DNA from: Bradyrhizobium sp. U87765 SZCCT0048
GTDB taxonomy: Bacteria > Pseudomonadota > Alphaproteobacteria > Rhizobiales > Xanthobacteraceae
Direction of reading: 5' to 3'
DNA length: 64,000 nt
Assembly (NCBI RefSeq): GCF_018131225.1
Contig: NZ_JAFCMM010000001.1
Span: 2,604,001-2,668,000, forward strand
The translations under genes and the position numbers were made by a program. This document shows, one piece after another, positions 1 through 8,266 of this stretch. The notes under the pieces were generated by a model, which made no database searches, was not told where the DNA came from, and worked only from the letters and a program-made list of their open reading frames with translations. Position 1 is the stretch's first letter, and each line of letters opens with the position of its first letter.

Positions 1-477
1 AACCTTGTTGAAGGCGACGACCTTGGAGAGGTTGTCCTGCGCCGACTTGGCGCCATCGGCGAACAGCTTGCCGACATACTCCGACGCCGACTTGGCGCGG
101 GAGACGGTCACTTCGCCCTGGGTGCGGATCAGGTCAGCCTGGATCTGCACGGCCTCGCTCAGCGACTTGGCCGAAGCCAGACGCTCGATGCCGGCGAAGA
201 ACGCCTCGGCGTCCTCGTAGATCGCCTTCTGGATGCTGCGGCTGATCTTGGCGGTCTCGGTCACCGAACCGGCGACAGCGGTCTCGATCGCGCCAGTCAG
301 CTTGTCGGCACCGGTGTGGATCTCGGCCGCGCGCTCCTTGGCGCTGGTGGTCGAGCGCTTGACGAAATCGCGGGCAGCCTCGGGAACTTGCAGGTTCTGA
401 ACGTTCTTCAGCGCGTCGGTGACCGGCGCGAAGGCGTCCTTGAAAGCGTTCAGGTACGAATTGGTTTCAGTGGTCAT
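1..477 (-). CDS. Phasin family protein (3' end cut by window edge)
   Basis: The reading frame opens at ATG 477 and is still open at base 1, giving 159 residues without a stop, so the C-terminus lies outside the window. The product is a helical, Ala/Lys/Glu-rich protein with no signal peptide. Its segments (SYLNAFKDAF near the N-terminus, then AARDFVKRSTTSAKERAAEI, then AKSLSEAVQIQADLIRTQ) are typical of alphaproteobacterial phasins. These coat polyhydroxyalkanoate granules and control their number and size. A GGAGGA Shine-Dalgarno sequence sits 5 bases before the ATG. An operator-like inverted repeat and a plausible promoter lie upstream, and the PHA synthase operon is the next minus-strand unit. 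Family assignment is firm; the granule role follows from the family and context. Confidence 0.9.
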   Translation of the reverse strand, partial: MTTETNSYLNAFKDAFAPVTDALKNVQNLQVPEAARDFVKRSTTSAKERAAEIHTGADKLTGAIETAVAGSVTETAKISRSIQKAIYEDAEAFFAGIERLASAKSLSEAVQIQADLIRTQGEVTVSRAKSASEYVGKLFADGAKSAQDNLSKVVAFNKV

Positions 478-539
478 GACATCCTCCATCCTCGGTTTGA
501 GCTATGGGCTCACCCCGTCACATGGCCCGGGGCGAGGTC

Positions 540-568
540 GTTATGTCACACCCCATGGTGCGCCGCAA
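540..568 (-). promoter_or_regulatory. Candidate promoter of the phasin gene
   Basis: Read on the minus strand there is a -35-like TTGCGG (563-568), a 17-base spacer and a -10-like CATAAC (540-545), about 60 bases before the phasin ATG at 477. The -35 element lies next to the inverted-repeat operator at 573-589, which fits a repressible promoter. The match is by eye only. Confidence 0.4.
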
Positions 569-572
569 CATA

Positions 573-589
573 ATATTGCGGTGCAATAT
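573..589. promoter_or_regulatory. Inverted-repeat operator upstream of phasin (PhaR/AniA-like)
   Basis: The sequence ATATTGC-GGT-GCAATAT is a perfect 7-base inverted repeat with a 3-base spacer, and has the TGC-N3-GCA core described for PhaR-type regulators of PHA genes in alphaproteobacteria. It sits about 100 bases upstream of the phasin start. A second, overlapping repeat, CCGCAA (563-568) with TTGCGG (576-581), spans part of the same site. The repeat is seen directly; the PhaR assignment is inference. Confidence 0.5.
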
Positions 590-629
590 CACGCTTTAGT
601 GAGCTTTGACGAAAGAGGTATTATAAAAC

Positions 630-1229
630 CTATTGTCGTACTGCATCCGGCAGTCCATAGGCTTCGAGCTGGGCCCGGACCTCGGCCACATTGTGCCCGA
701 GAACGACGATGTCGTGGGTCCGGCCGGCGAGATCCTTCACATGGTTGCGCAACAGCGCCTCGGCGCGAAAGCCGAGCCCCTCGAAAATGGCGATCGCCCC
801 GGTCTGGTCGACGGTCATCTGCACGATCAACTTCTCGAGCCCGATCGACAGCGCCAGCGCAAAGGTCTCGTTGGACAGCGCCCGACCGACGCCGAGGCCG
901 CGCACGTCCGTGGAGATCACCATGCGGATTTCGCCGACATGGGGAGACCACGACAGCGGATCGCGCACGATGGTGCCGCAGCCGACCACCGCGCCGTCCC
1001 TGACCGCGAGCACGCTGACGATCGACCCCCGCTCGATCTCCTTGACCCACGCCGAGAGCACCTTCGGTTCGGTGATGTTGCGTGGCAGGAATAGCAGGTC
1101 GTGCGCCGGAAGCCCGCGCGCAAACGTCAGGACGGCCGCTTCGTCGGCCGGCCCCATCAGGCGGAATTCGATCGAACCGCCATCGGTGCGGACATGGCGG
1201 GGATAGGATCGCGTCTCGGTGCTGTTCAT
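630..1229 (-). CDS. GNAT family N-acetyltransferase
   Basis: This 199-residue protein has the GNAT fold: a central acetyl-CoA motif (STDVRGLGVGRALSNE, matching RxxGxG/A) follows a beta strand GEIRMVIS. A C-terminal segment, IFEGLGFRAEALLRNHVKD, is typical of the substrate side of small-molecule acetyltransferases. I chose ATG 1229 because it overlaps the PhaC stop in an ATGA, which indicates translational coupling; a longer reading to 1268 would run into phaC. As the third gene of a PhaE-like/PhaC operon it may modify something in PHA metabolism, but the substrate cannot be told from sequence. Confidence 0.85.
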   Translation of the reverse strand: MNSTETRSYPRHVRTDGGSIEFRLMGPADEAAVLTFARGLPAHDLLFLPRNITEPKVLSAWVKEIERGSIVSVLAVRDGAVVGCGTIVRDPLSWSPHVGEIRMVISTDVRGLGVGRALSNETFALALSIGLEKLIVQMTVDQTGAIAIFEGLGFRAEALLRNHVKDLAGRTHDIVVLGHNVAEVRAQLEAYGLPDAVRQ

Positions 1230-2308
1230 ACGGATCGCTCGCTCAACCAGGAATCGAGTTTGGGCCACAGGCGCTTGATCGCATTGGCGCCAGCGACGAG
1301 GCTGACATGACCGCCCTTGAGGATGATCTCCTCCTTGTCCGACGAGCCGATCCGTTCGATCAGGTGACGCGCGGCGTCATAAGGCACGATGTGATCGTGT
1401 TCGGCGACGGCATGCAGGATCGGCACCTTGATGCGGGCGAAATCGGCAGGGTGGCCACCGACGGTCATCGTGCCCTCGTAGAGCTTGTTGCCCCACATCA
1501 GGTCCTTCGTGATCTGGCGGAAGTATTCGCCGGCCAGCGGCAGGGTATCGGTCGCCCAGCGGTCGAACATGCGGTACGACTTGACGTACTCGTCGTTCCA
1601 GATGTTCTCCCACAGTTGCACCTGACTGATCGCGCGGGACGCCGGCCGCAGCATTTCGAACGACGACAGGATCATCTCCGGCGGCACGTTGCCGACGCCA
1701 TCGACGAGCTGGTCGACATCGAAATAGCGCTTGTCCGAAAAATTCTGGAACAGCGTCATCTGCCGGAAATCGATCGGCGTCGTGAAGCAGACGAGATTCC
1801 TCAGCGGCCCCTTCTCGAAGATCGAGGCATACAGCAGCGACAGCACGCCGCCAAAACAGTAGCCGACGATATTGACGTCCTCGACCCCGGAATCCTCCTG
1901 CACCCGACGCACGCAGTCCGGGATGAAATCGAGGACGTAGTCCTCCATCCGCAGGTTCTTCTCGTCCGGGCGCGGCGCACTCCAGTCCAGCATGTAGACG
2001 TCGAAGCCGCGCTTGAGCAGGAACTCGACCAGACTCTGGCCCGGGACCATGTCGAGGATGTAGCCGCGATTGGTGGTCGCCATCACGATCAGCAGCGGCA
2101 CACGATAGATCTCGTCCGCGAGCGGCCGGTAGTGATAGAGATTCATGGTACCGCGCGATGCCAGCACGTCCTTCGGCGTGGTGCCGAGCACCGGCGCCGA
2201 TGAGCTGAAGTATTCGACGCCCTTGATGCTGCGCTGGATCGCGCGCTGGATCTCCTGCTGGATGCGATCGGCGACGTCCGGATAAGCGGTTTGCGCGGCG
2301 CCACTCAT
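1226..2308 (-). CDS. phaC: Class III-type polyhydroxyalkanoate synthase, PhaC subunit
   Basis: This 360-residue alpha/beta-hydrolase-fold protein polymerises hydroxyacyl-CoA into polyhydroxyalkanoate on granules. The lipase-box-like motif GYCFGG carries the nucleophile Cys151. Asp305 (in AEHDHIVP) and His334 (in KGGHVSL) complete the triad at almost the same positions as in Allochromatium-type class III enzymes, and the length matches that class (about 355) rather than class I (about 590). The start overlaps the stop of the upstream PhaE-like gene (ATGA, 2305-2308), and its own stop overlaps the GNAT start. Class III/IV PhaC needs a partner subunit, which the upstream gene would supply. Confidence 0.9.
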   Translation of the reverse strand: MSGAAQTAYPDVADRIQQEIQRAIQRSIKGVEYFSSSAPVLGTTPKDVLASRGTMNLYHYRPLADEIYRVPLLIVMATTNRGYILDMVPGQSLVEFLLKRGFDVYMLDWSAPRPDEKNLRMEDYVLDFIPDCVRRVQEDSGVEDVNIVGYCFGGVLSLLYASIFEKGPLRNLVCFTTPIDFRQMTLFQNFSDKRYFDVDQLVDGVGNVPPEMILSSFEMLRPASRAISQVQLWENIWNDEYVKSYRMFDRWATDTLPLAGEYFRQITKDLMWGNKLYEGTMTVGGHPADFARIKVPILHAVAEHDHIVPYDAARHLIERIGSSDKEEIILKGGHVSLVAGANAIKRLWPKLDSWLSERSV

Positions 2309-2691
2309 GCGGAACCTCCTCCCGAAGCCGACGGCGGCTGCCGTGTGCGCGGGGGCCGCGGCGTTGCCGCCAGCCCGGAGGCAGGCGTGGCACTGTCGCT
2401 GTGAACCCGCTGCAGCAGGGACTTGATCTCCGCGAGCTGCCCCTCGATCGCCTGCAGCCGCTCGCCCATGTTGACGAGTTGCGCCCGGCTCGGCAGGTTC
2501 ATGCTGGCGAGATAGCGCTCCATGAGATCGCCGACGGTCTTTTGCGCGCCGAACGTCGCGCCGCCGGCCTGGTTCATCGCGCGGCTGAATTCGCGCGAGC
2601 CCATCGCCTGGTTGGCGAAGGCATTGAACCCCTTCTCCAGCTCGGCGAGATAGGTCCGCCAGATCTCGGCCGGGTCATTGCTGTTGGACAT
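2305..2691 (-). CDS. Short PhaE/PhaR-like PHA synthase partner subunit
   Basis: This protein has 128 residues. The first 95 are helical: they start with DPAEIWRTYLAELEKGFNAF and include a coiled-coil-like segment (NMGERLQAIEGQLAEIKSLL). The last 30 are a Pro/Ala/Ser/Gly-rich disordered tail. Position directly before a class III-type phaC with an ATGA overlap, and the helical C-terminal segment, suggest it is the PhaE-like activating subunit. It is much shorter than typical PhaE (about 350) and nearer to PhaR of class IV synthases. ATG 2691 has a strong GGAGGGGAGG ribosome-binding sequence. Function is inferred mainly from context. Confidence 0.7.
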   Translation of the reverse strand: MSNSNDPAEIWRTYLAELEKGFNAFANQAMGSREFSRAMNQAGGATFGAQKTVGDLMERYLASMNLPSRAQLVNMGERLQAIEGQLAEIKSLLQRVHSDSATPASGLAATPRPPRTRQPPSASGGGSA

Positions 2692-2868
2692 CAGGCCTCC
2701 CCTCCACGCCCGGATGCGATGGCGCAAGGCCTCGTCCGTGATCTTGTTGCAGTCAGTCTCCCGCAACAGCGCGGTCGCGGTCAAGCGGCACGTTCGCGGC
2801 CACACTCTGGCGCGCCGCAGCGGGATTGGTTAATGCTGCGACAGGGCGTCCAGCATCCGGAGAGCATC

Positions 2869-3786
2869 GTGACCGACAGCACCGCGACCCACGAGCAGTT
2901 CGTCAAGGCCAACGGCATCGAGCTGTGCTGCGAGAGTTTCGGCGCCGCCGACGCCGAGCCGCTGATCCTGATTATGGGCCTCGCCGCGCAGATGACCCAC
3001 TGGGACGACGAGTTCTGCCAGCAGCTCGCCGATCGCGGCTTCCGCGTCATCCGCTTCGACAACCGCGACATCGGCCGCTCGACCAGAATGACGGCACACC
3101 CGCCAGTCGGTATCCAGGCCGTGATCCAGGCGCAGCTCGCAGGCCGGCCGCTTCCGGCGCCCTACCTGCTGCGCGACATGGCGCAGGACACCGTCGGCCT
3201 GATGGATGCCTTCGGCATCGGCGCAGCACACATCGTCGGCGCCTCGATGGGCGGCGCGATCGCCCAGGAACTGGCGATGAACCATCCGAACCGGGTGCGC
3301 TCGCTGACATCGATCATGGCGACCTCCGGCGATCCGTCGCTGCCGCCACCGACGCCCGAAGCCATGGCGGTACTGATGGCGCCGCCGCCGAAGACACGCG
3401 ACGAGTACATCGCCGCCTTCGCCCGCAACTGGAAGGTGCTGCGCGGCCCGAATTTTCCCGAGGACGAGGCCAAGGATCGCCAGCGCGCCGAGCGCACGTT
3501 TGCGCGCGGCCTCAACCCGCCCGGCGTCGCGCGGCAGCTGCATGCGATCATCGCCTCCGGCAGCCGCAAGCCGCGCCTCAAGGGCATCACCGTGCCGACC
3601 CTGGTGATCCACGGCGCGATCGATCCGCTGGTGCCGCCGCAGGCCGGCCAGGATGTCGCGAACACGGTCCCCGGCGCCAAGCTGGTGATGATCCCGGCCA
3701 TGGGCCACGCCTTGCCGATTCCGCTATGGCCTCAGATCATCGACGCGATCGTCGATCACGCCCGGGCCGCGCCCGCCAGGGCGTGA
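2869..3786 (+). CDS. Alpha/beta hydrolase
   Basis: This is a soluble alpha/beta hydrolase of 305 residues, counted from GTG 2869. The nucleophile elbow GASMGG puts Ser126 in the catalytic position; the acid is likely Asp in HGAIDPLVP and the base His in GMGHALP. I prefer GTG 2869, which has GGAG six bases upstream and gives an N-terminus (VTDS...) like that of its paralogue at 10680-11687 (also GTG, VTDV...). ATG 2833 in the same frame would add 12 residues. It is transcribed away from the PHA operon and ends 13 bases before the convergent P450 gene. The substrate (ester, lactone or epoxide) is not evident. Confidence 0.85.
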   Translation: MTDSTATHEQFVKANGIELCCESFGAADAEPLILIMGLAAQMTHWDDEFCQQLADRGFRVIRFDNRDIGRSTRMTAHPPVGIQAVIQAQLAGRPLPAPYLLRDMAQDTVGLMDAFGIGAAHIVGASMGGAIAQELAMNHPNRVRSLTSIMATSGDPSLPPPTPEAMAVLMAPPPKTRDEYIAAFARNWKVLRGPNFPEDEAKDRQRAERTFARGLNPPGVARQLHAIIASGSRKPRLKGITVPTLVIHGAIDPLVPPQAGQDVANTVPGAKLVMIPAMGHALPIPLWPQIIDAIVDHARAAPARA

Positions 3787-3799
3787 TCGCACGACGACG

Positions 3800-6700
3800 T
3801 CAGTTGCCCGCCCAGACATCGAGCACATAGCGGTTGTGCACGCCGAGCTGCTCGATCCAGCGCGTCGCCTGCTCTTCCGTGGCGCCATTCTTGGCGCGGT
3901 GGATGCCAACCAGCGTAGCCTTGACGTCCGGCTCCATCTTGCCGCCGTCGCCGCAGACATAGACGATCGCGCCGCGCTCGATCAGGTTCCAGACCTTGTC
4001 CTGCTGCTGGGCGATGAGATGCTGCACATAGGTCTTCGGCCCCTCGCCACGCGAGAACGCCACATGCAGCTCGGCGACGCCGTCGGTGGCAAACTGCTGC
4101 AGCTCCTTCCCGTACAGAAAGTCCTGATCCGGGTGGCGGCAGCCGAAAAACAGCATCGCCGGGCCGAGCTCCTGCCCCTGCGCCTTGCGCGCCGCGCGCT
4201 CCTGCAGGAAGCCGCGGAATGGCGCGAGGCCGGTGCCCGGACCGATCATGATGATCGGCACCGCCGCATCGTCCGGCAGGCGGAAGCCGGCCTTGGTTTC
4301 CTTCACCGTGGCCTGGATGACGTCACCGACTCGGCGACCCGCGAGATAGTTGGAGCAGGTGCCCTTGAAGGTGCCGCGTCCCGACAGCGACGGCGCCGCC
4401 ACCACCGCCGTGGTCACGCTGCAGCGCGACGCGCCGGCCACCTGGGGCGACGACGAGATCGAGTAGTAGCGCGGCGACAACAGCGACAGCATCTCCAGAT
4501 AGGCGCTAAACGGCAGCTCGCAGGCCGGATGCTCCTCGAGCAGATCGAACACCGACTTGCGGCGCGCGAGCACCTCGGCGCGGTACAGTTCGTTGGACGC
4601 GGCGTCATCGCCACTGAGCGCCTGCAGCTTCGGCTTCGTCATCGGGCAGCGGGTGTGCTCGGCCATCGCCTGGATCTGCTTGCGCGTCGCCACCTGCTGC
4701 AGCTCGACAAACTCGGTGAGCAGCCGCCCGACCGACACCGCCTGGCCGACCGGCAGCTGCGCGCGGCGCCCTTCGGCGACGTCGAGACGAATCTGGTCCG
4801 CCGGCAGGAAACCGAACCGCCGGGCGACGCGGTCGACCAGCGCCGGATCGTTACGCGGCACCACACTGAGATGGTCGCCGACGCGATAGCTCATGCCCGC
4901 CGGCAGTTCGATCTCGATGTGCCGGGTGGAACGGCCATCCGCCTCGCCATGAGTCTGCAGCTCGTCGTTGACCAGGACCTTCATCGGCACTGCGCCGCCG
5001 AGGCTTGCGATGGTGTTGGGAATGGAGGCGGCGACCGGCTCGACGCGATAGAGCGGCGCATCGCCAGCCTCACGCCCGAACGCGGATTCGACGCCGAACT
5101 CCTTGGCCGCCAGCGCCCGCAGTTGCGTGAACCAGGTCTCGAACTGGCCGTCGAGATCGTCGCGGGCGTCGCCCTCGCCGCGCGGACAGGCGCGGTTGGC
5201 GCCATGAGCCGCAAGACGCTCGTCGATCAGCCGCGGAATCGACTGATAGGTGGCGAGCCAGTCGCTGTTGCCGCAGCCGAACACGGCATAGCGCACCCTG
5301 GCGAAGGCATCCGGCGCATGGTCGCCGCCGATCCACTTGACGAATTCGGTGGCGTTATCCGGTGGCGCGCCGTTGTAGGAGGCGCAGACAATGATGGTGC
5401 CGCCGTCCTCCGGCAGCTTGCCGACGGAATCGTCGAGCGGCGCCAGCGTCGTGGCAAAGCCGTTGACCTCCGCGAGATCGGCGATGCGATGGGCGATATC
5501 TTCCGCGGTGCCGAGGTTCGAGCCGAAGAGAATTGTCAGCGGCGTGTTGTGGCCGGGGCGCGGCCGGGCGCCGGCCACGGGAGCCGCGACGATCGGCGCA
5601 GCCGCTGCGCTGCTGGCCCGCGCCCCCGCTGGCGCGCGATCCGCGTCGGTGCGCGGCAACACCTTGATCTTGAAGCCATCCGGCTTGATGGTCAGCGTTT
5701 CCTTGAGCTCCATCTGATAGCCGGTGTGGTCGACCAGCTTGAAGCGCTGCAGGATCATGCCGAGCGCCAGCGCGGCCTCGTGCATGGCGAAGCCGCGGCC
5801 GATGCAGGCGCGCTGGCCGTTGCCGAACGGCTTCCAGGCGTTGACCGGGCGTTTCGCCTCCGCCTCACGGCTGAAGTTCTCGGGATCGAACGCATCGGGG
5901 TTCGGCCCCCACACCGACGGGTCGCGGTGCAGCGCCAGCACCAGCACGGTGACGAAGGTGCCTTTCCTGAGCTTGTACTGCCCGCCGATAACCTCGTCCT
6001 GCAGCGGCGACAGCCCGAATGCCGGCGCCGGCGGCCACAGCCGCAGCGCCTCCTTCAGGATCTGGGTGATGTAGGTGAGCTGGGTGACCTGCTGGTAGGT
6101 CGGCTTGACGGAGGTATCCGGCCCGAGGACACGGTCGACCTCCTCGTAGGCCTTCCGCAGCACCTCCGGATGCTTGAGCATCGCGTAGATCGCGCAAGAC
6201 AGCATGCCGCTGGTGGTTTCGTGTCCGGCGATCAGGAAGGTGTTGATCTGGTAGCGAATGTTGACGTCGTCGAGGTGCTCGCCGCTGGCGCGGTCGACAC
6301 CGCTGACCATCGCCGCCAGCATGTCCTTCTTGCCGGCCGCGGCCTCGGCGCTGCGCCGCCGCTCGCGCACGATGTCGTCGACCATGCCATTCATGAAGGC
6401 GATGTCTTCGGCCATCTGCTGGGCGCGGCCGCGTTTCAGCAGGCCCTCCAGCGGCAGGCCGCGGGTCGCCATCACCGTCTCCAGCGAACGCACGAGCGCC
6501 GCCACATAGGGGTGATAGTCCCGGCGGTAGAACGAATTGAAGCGGTAGTCGAAGCCGCACAGGCCGATGGTGTCGAGCGTCAGCGCGGTCATGTCGTGGA
6601 CGACGTCGATCTCTTCGTCGACGTTGAGCCGCTCCCACTTCTTCACCAACTGGTCGGCGATATCGACCATCATCGGATGATAGGACTGCATCGCACGGTT

Positions 6701-7039
6701 GCCGAACGGCGTCATCAGGATGTTGTGCGCCTTGCCCCAGTTCGGCTCGGTGGTGTCGGCGGTGAACAGGCCATCGCCGGCGATAGCGCGGATGCGACGC
6801 AGCGCGCCGCGCACTGCCTTATCGAAGCGCTTCTCGTCGCTGAGCTCGTCGACCAGCGCCGCACCCGACACGATCACCATCGGCACGCCCATCATGTCGA
6901 GCCAGAAGATCGGGCCGAGCTCCCGGGTCAGCCGGACGAGATGCTGGACCGGAGCCGTCGCATCGATCGACAGCATGTTGCCGACCACCGGCTTCTTCGG
7001 CGGATGCGGAATCGGATCCAGTCTGTTGTTGGACGCCAT
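3800..7039 (-). CDS. Self-sufficient cytochrome P450/NADPH-P450 reductase fusion (CYP102 type)
   Basis: At 1079 residues this has the layout of P450 BM3. The heme domain spans about 1-465, with I-helix AGHETTS (271-277), the ExxR pair Glu330/Arg333 in KEALRLWPP, and heme loop FGNGQRACIG with ligand Cys412. After an Ala/Pro-rich linker, an FMN domain begins near 501 (LTILFGSNLGTAEDIA). The FAD/NADPH reductase part follows, with RYYSISSSP, the nucleotide loop GPGTGLAPFRGF and the C-terminal YVLDVWAGN. Such enzymes hydroxylate fatty acids at subterminal positions using NADPH and O2, without a separate redox partner. The gene is followed at its own 3' side by the convergent hydrolase; a PHA operon and a wax ester synthase are nearby. 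All domains look intact. Confidence 0.95.
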   Translation of the reverse strand: MASNNRLDPIPHPPKKPVVGNMLSIDATAPVQHLVRLTRELGPIFWLDMMGVPMVIVSGAALVDELSDEKRFDKAVRGALRRIRAIAGDGLFTADTTEPNWGKAHNILMTPFGNRAMQSYHPMMVDIADQLVKKWERLNVDEEIDVVHDMTALTLDTIGLCGFDYRFNSFYRRDYHPYVAALVRSLETVMATRGLPLEGLLKRGRAQQMAEDIAFMNGMVDDIVRERRRSAEAAAGKKDMLAAMVSGVDRASGEHLDDVNIRYQINTFLIAGHETTSGMLSCAIYAMLKHPEVLRKAYEEVDRVLGPDTSVKPTYQQVTQLTYITQILKEALRLWPPAPAFGLSPLQDEVIGGQYKLRKGTFVTVLVLALHRDPSVWGPNPDAFDPENFSREAEAKRPVNAWKPFGNGQRACIGRGFAMHEAALALGMILQRFKLVDHTGYQMELKETLTIKPDGFKIKVLPRTDADRAPAGARASSAAAAPIVAAPVAGARPRPGHNTPLTILFGSNLGTAEDIAHRIADLAEVNGFATTLAPLDDSVGKLPEDGGTIIVCASYNGAPPDNATEFVKWIGGDHAPDAFARVRYAVFGCGNSDWLATYQSIPRLIDERLAAHGANRACPRGEGDARDDLDGQFETWFTQLRALAAKEFGVESAFGREAGDAPLYRVEPVAASIPNTIASLGGAVPMKVLVNDELQTHGEADGRSTRHIEIELPAGMSYRVGDHLSVVPRNDPALVDRVARRFGFLPADQIRLDVAEGRRAQLPVGQAVSVGRLLTEFVELQQVATRKQIQAMAEHTRCPMTKPKLQALSGDDAASNELYRAEVLARRKSVFDLLEEHPACELPFSAYLEMLSLLSPRYYSISSSPQVAGASRCSVTTAVVAAPSLSGRGTFKGTCSNYLAGRRVGDVIQATVKETKAGFRLPDDAAVPIIMIGPGTGLAPFRGFLQERAARKAQGQELGPAMLFFGCRHPDQDFLYGKELQQFATDGVAELHVAFSRGEGPKTYVQHLIAQQQDKVWNLIERGAIVYVCGDGGKMEPDVKATLVGIHRAKNGATEEQATRWIEQLGVHNRYVLDVWAGN

Positions 7040-7166
7040 CGGCTCGAGCTCCCCCTGCCCGTTCGGGCCATTCCCGGAATCAACCTATAGATCAACCACT
7101 CCGGCGGCGGCAATTGCGCCACCGTCGCAGTCCGCCACATGTCGGGCGCCAATCCGTGCCATCGCC

Positions 7167-8165
7167 TCAACCGAAGCGGCGCCGCCGCCATTCGATCAGC
7201 CTGCCGCTGACCTCATCGGGCTGCTCCTGCTGGGTCCAGTGGCCGCTGTCGCGCACCAGATACTTTTCGAGATCGGGCACAATGGCCTCCATGCCGTCGC
7301 AGGCCGACGGCGGCAGCACCGCGTCATGCTCGGCCATGATCATCAGCGCCGGCACCCGCACCGTGTGGTCGAGCTCCGCAGCGGCCTGCCAGTTGCGGCT
7401 CATGTTGCGGTACCAGTTGATCCCGCCGGTGAAGCCCGTGCGCGTGAAGGTGTCGACGAACACCTGCATCTCCTCCGGCGACAGGATCGGCGTCCGCGGA
7501 TCCTTGGCGGCGTCATAGGCCGCCACCATCTGCGGAAACGCGAGATTGGTCTTCGGCGAGGCGCCGACCCCGGCGGTCGGCGCCTCCGTCACCGGCGGAT
7601 GGGGCAGCGGCTTGCGCATGAACGCCTCGAAGGTCTGGCGCACCCGGCCGCCGAAGATCGCGTCCGGCGCCCGCCCGGGATCCTGGAACTGGATGATATA
7701 CATCTGCTCGCCAAAGCGCCGGCGCAGCAGCTCGATCGGGTCGGCCGGCGCCCGTTGCGTATGCGGCGTATTGATGCCGACCACACCGGCAACACGTTCG
7801 CGATGGCGCAGCGGCATCTGCCACACGACGAAGCCGCCCCAGTCGTGCCCGACAAAGATCGCCTTGTCGATCTTCAGATGGTCCAGCAAGCCGACGAGGT
7901 CGGCCGTGAGATGGGCGATGTCATAGGCCTCGACCGGCTCGGGCCGCTCGGTCGCGCCATAGCCGCGCTGGTCCGGCGCGATGACACGAATGCCTGCCTC
8001 GCTCAGCGCCTTGATCTGATGCCGCCACGAGAACGCGATTTCCGGCCAGCCATGGCACAGCACCACGGGCACGGGATCGTCCTTCGGTCCGGCATCGTAG
8101 TAGCCCATGCGGATGCCATTGGTGTCGGCGTACTGGAGGGGCGGCATCTGCAGCAATGCGGGCAT
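7167..8165 (-). CDS. Epoxide hydrolase-like alpha/beta hydrolase
   Basis: This 332-residue protein has the signature of soluble epoxide hydrolases: the oxyanion-hole motif HGWP (38-41) and the nucleophile elbow GHDWGG, in which Asp108 takes the place of Ser. The catalytic base is His309 in SGHWTQQEQPDEV, and a cap domain lies in between with INWYRNM, a likely source of the ring-opening Tyr. It would convert epoxides to diols in the cytoplasm. It lies upstream of the P450 on the same strand with a 127-base gap; a P450 that can form epoxides next to an epoxide hydrolase is a sensible pair, though the link is inference. Confidence 0.88.
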   Translation of the reverse strand: MPALLQMPPLQYADTNGIRMGYYDAGPKDDPVPVVLCHGWPEIAFSWRHQIKALSEAGIRVIAPDQRGYGATERPEPVEAYDIAHLTADLVGLLDHLKIDKAIFVGHDWGGFVVWQMPLRHRERVAGVVGINTPHTQRAPADPIELLRRRFGEQMYIIQFQDPGRAPDAIFGGRVRQTFEAFMRKPLPHPPVTEAPTAGVGASPKTNLAFPQMVAAYDAAKDPRTPILSPEEMQVFVDTFTRTGFTGGINWYRNMSRNWQAAAELDHTVRVPALMIMAEHDAVLPPSACDGMEAIVPDLEKYLVRDSGHWTQQEQPDEVSGRLIEWRRRRFG

Positions 8166-8266
8166 GAAACAACCTGTCAGCGATGAAGGACATCAAAGGG
8201 ACAACAGGCCGCCGGCGAACGCGAGCGGCGCGCGGAATCGGGATCCGGAACGGCCATCACGCCGAT

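Noticed and set aside
3836..7090. A 1084-codon plus-strand frame opposite the P450 gene
   Set aside because: It is a mirror frame of the P450/reductase gene in GC-rich DNA: His/Arg-rich, no family likeness, while the minus strand has a complete set of P450 and reductase motifs.
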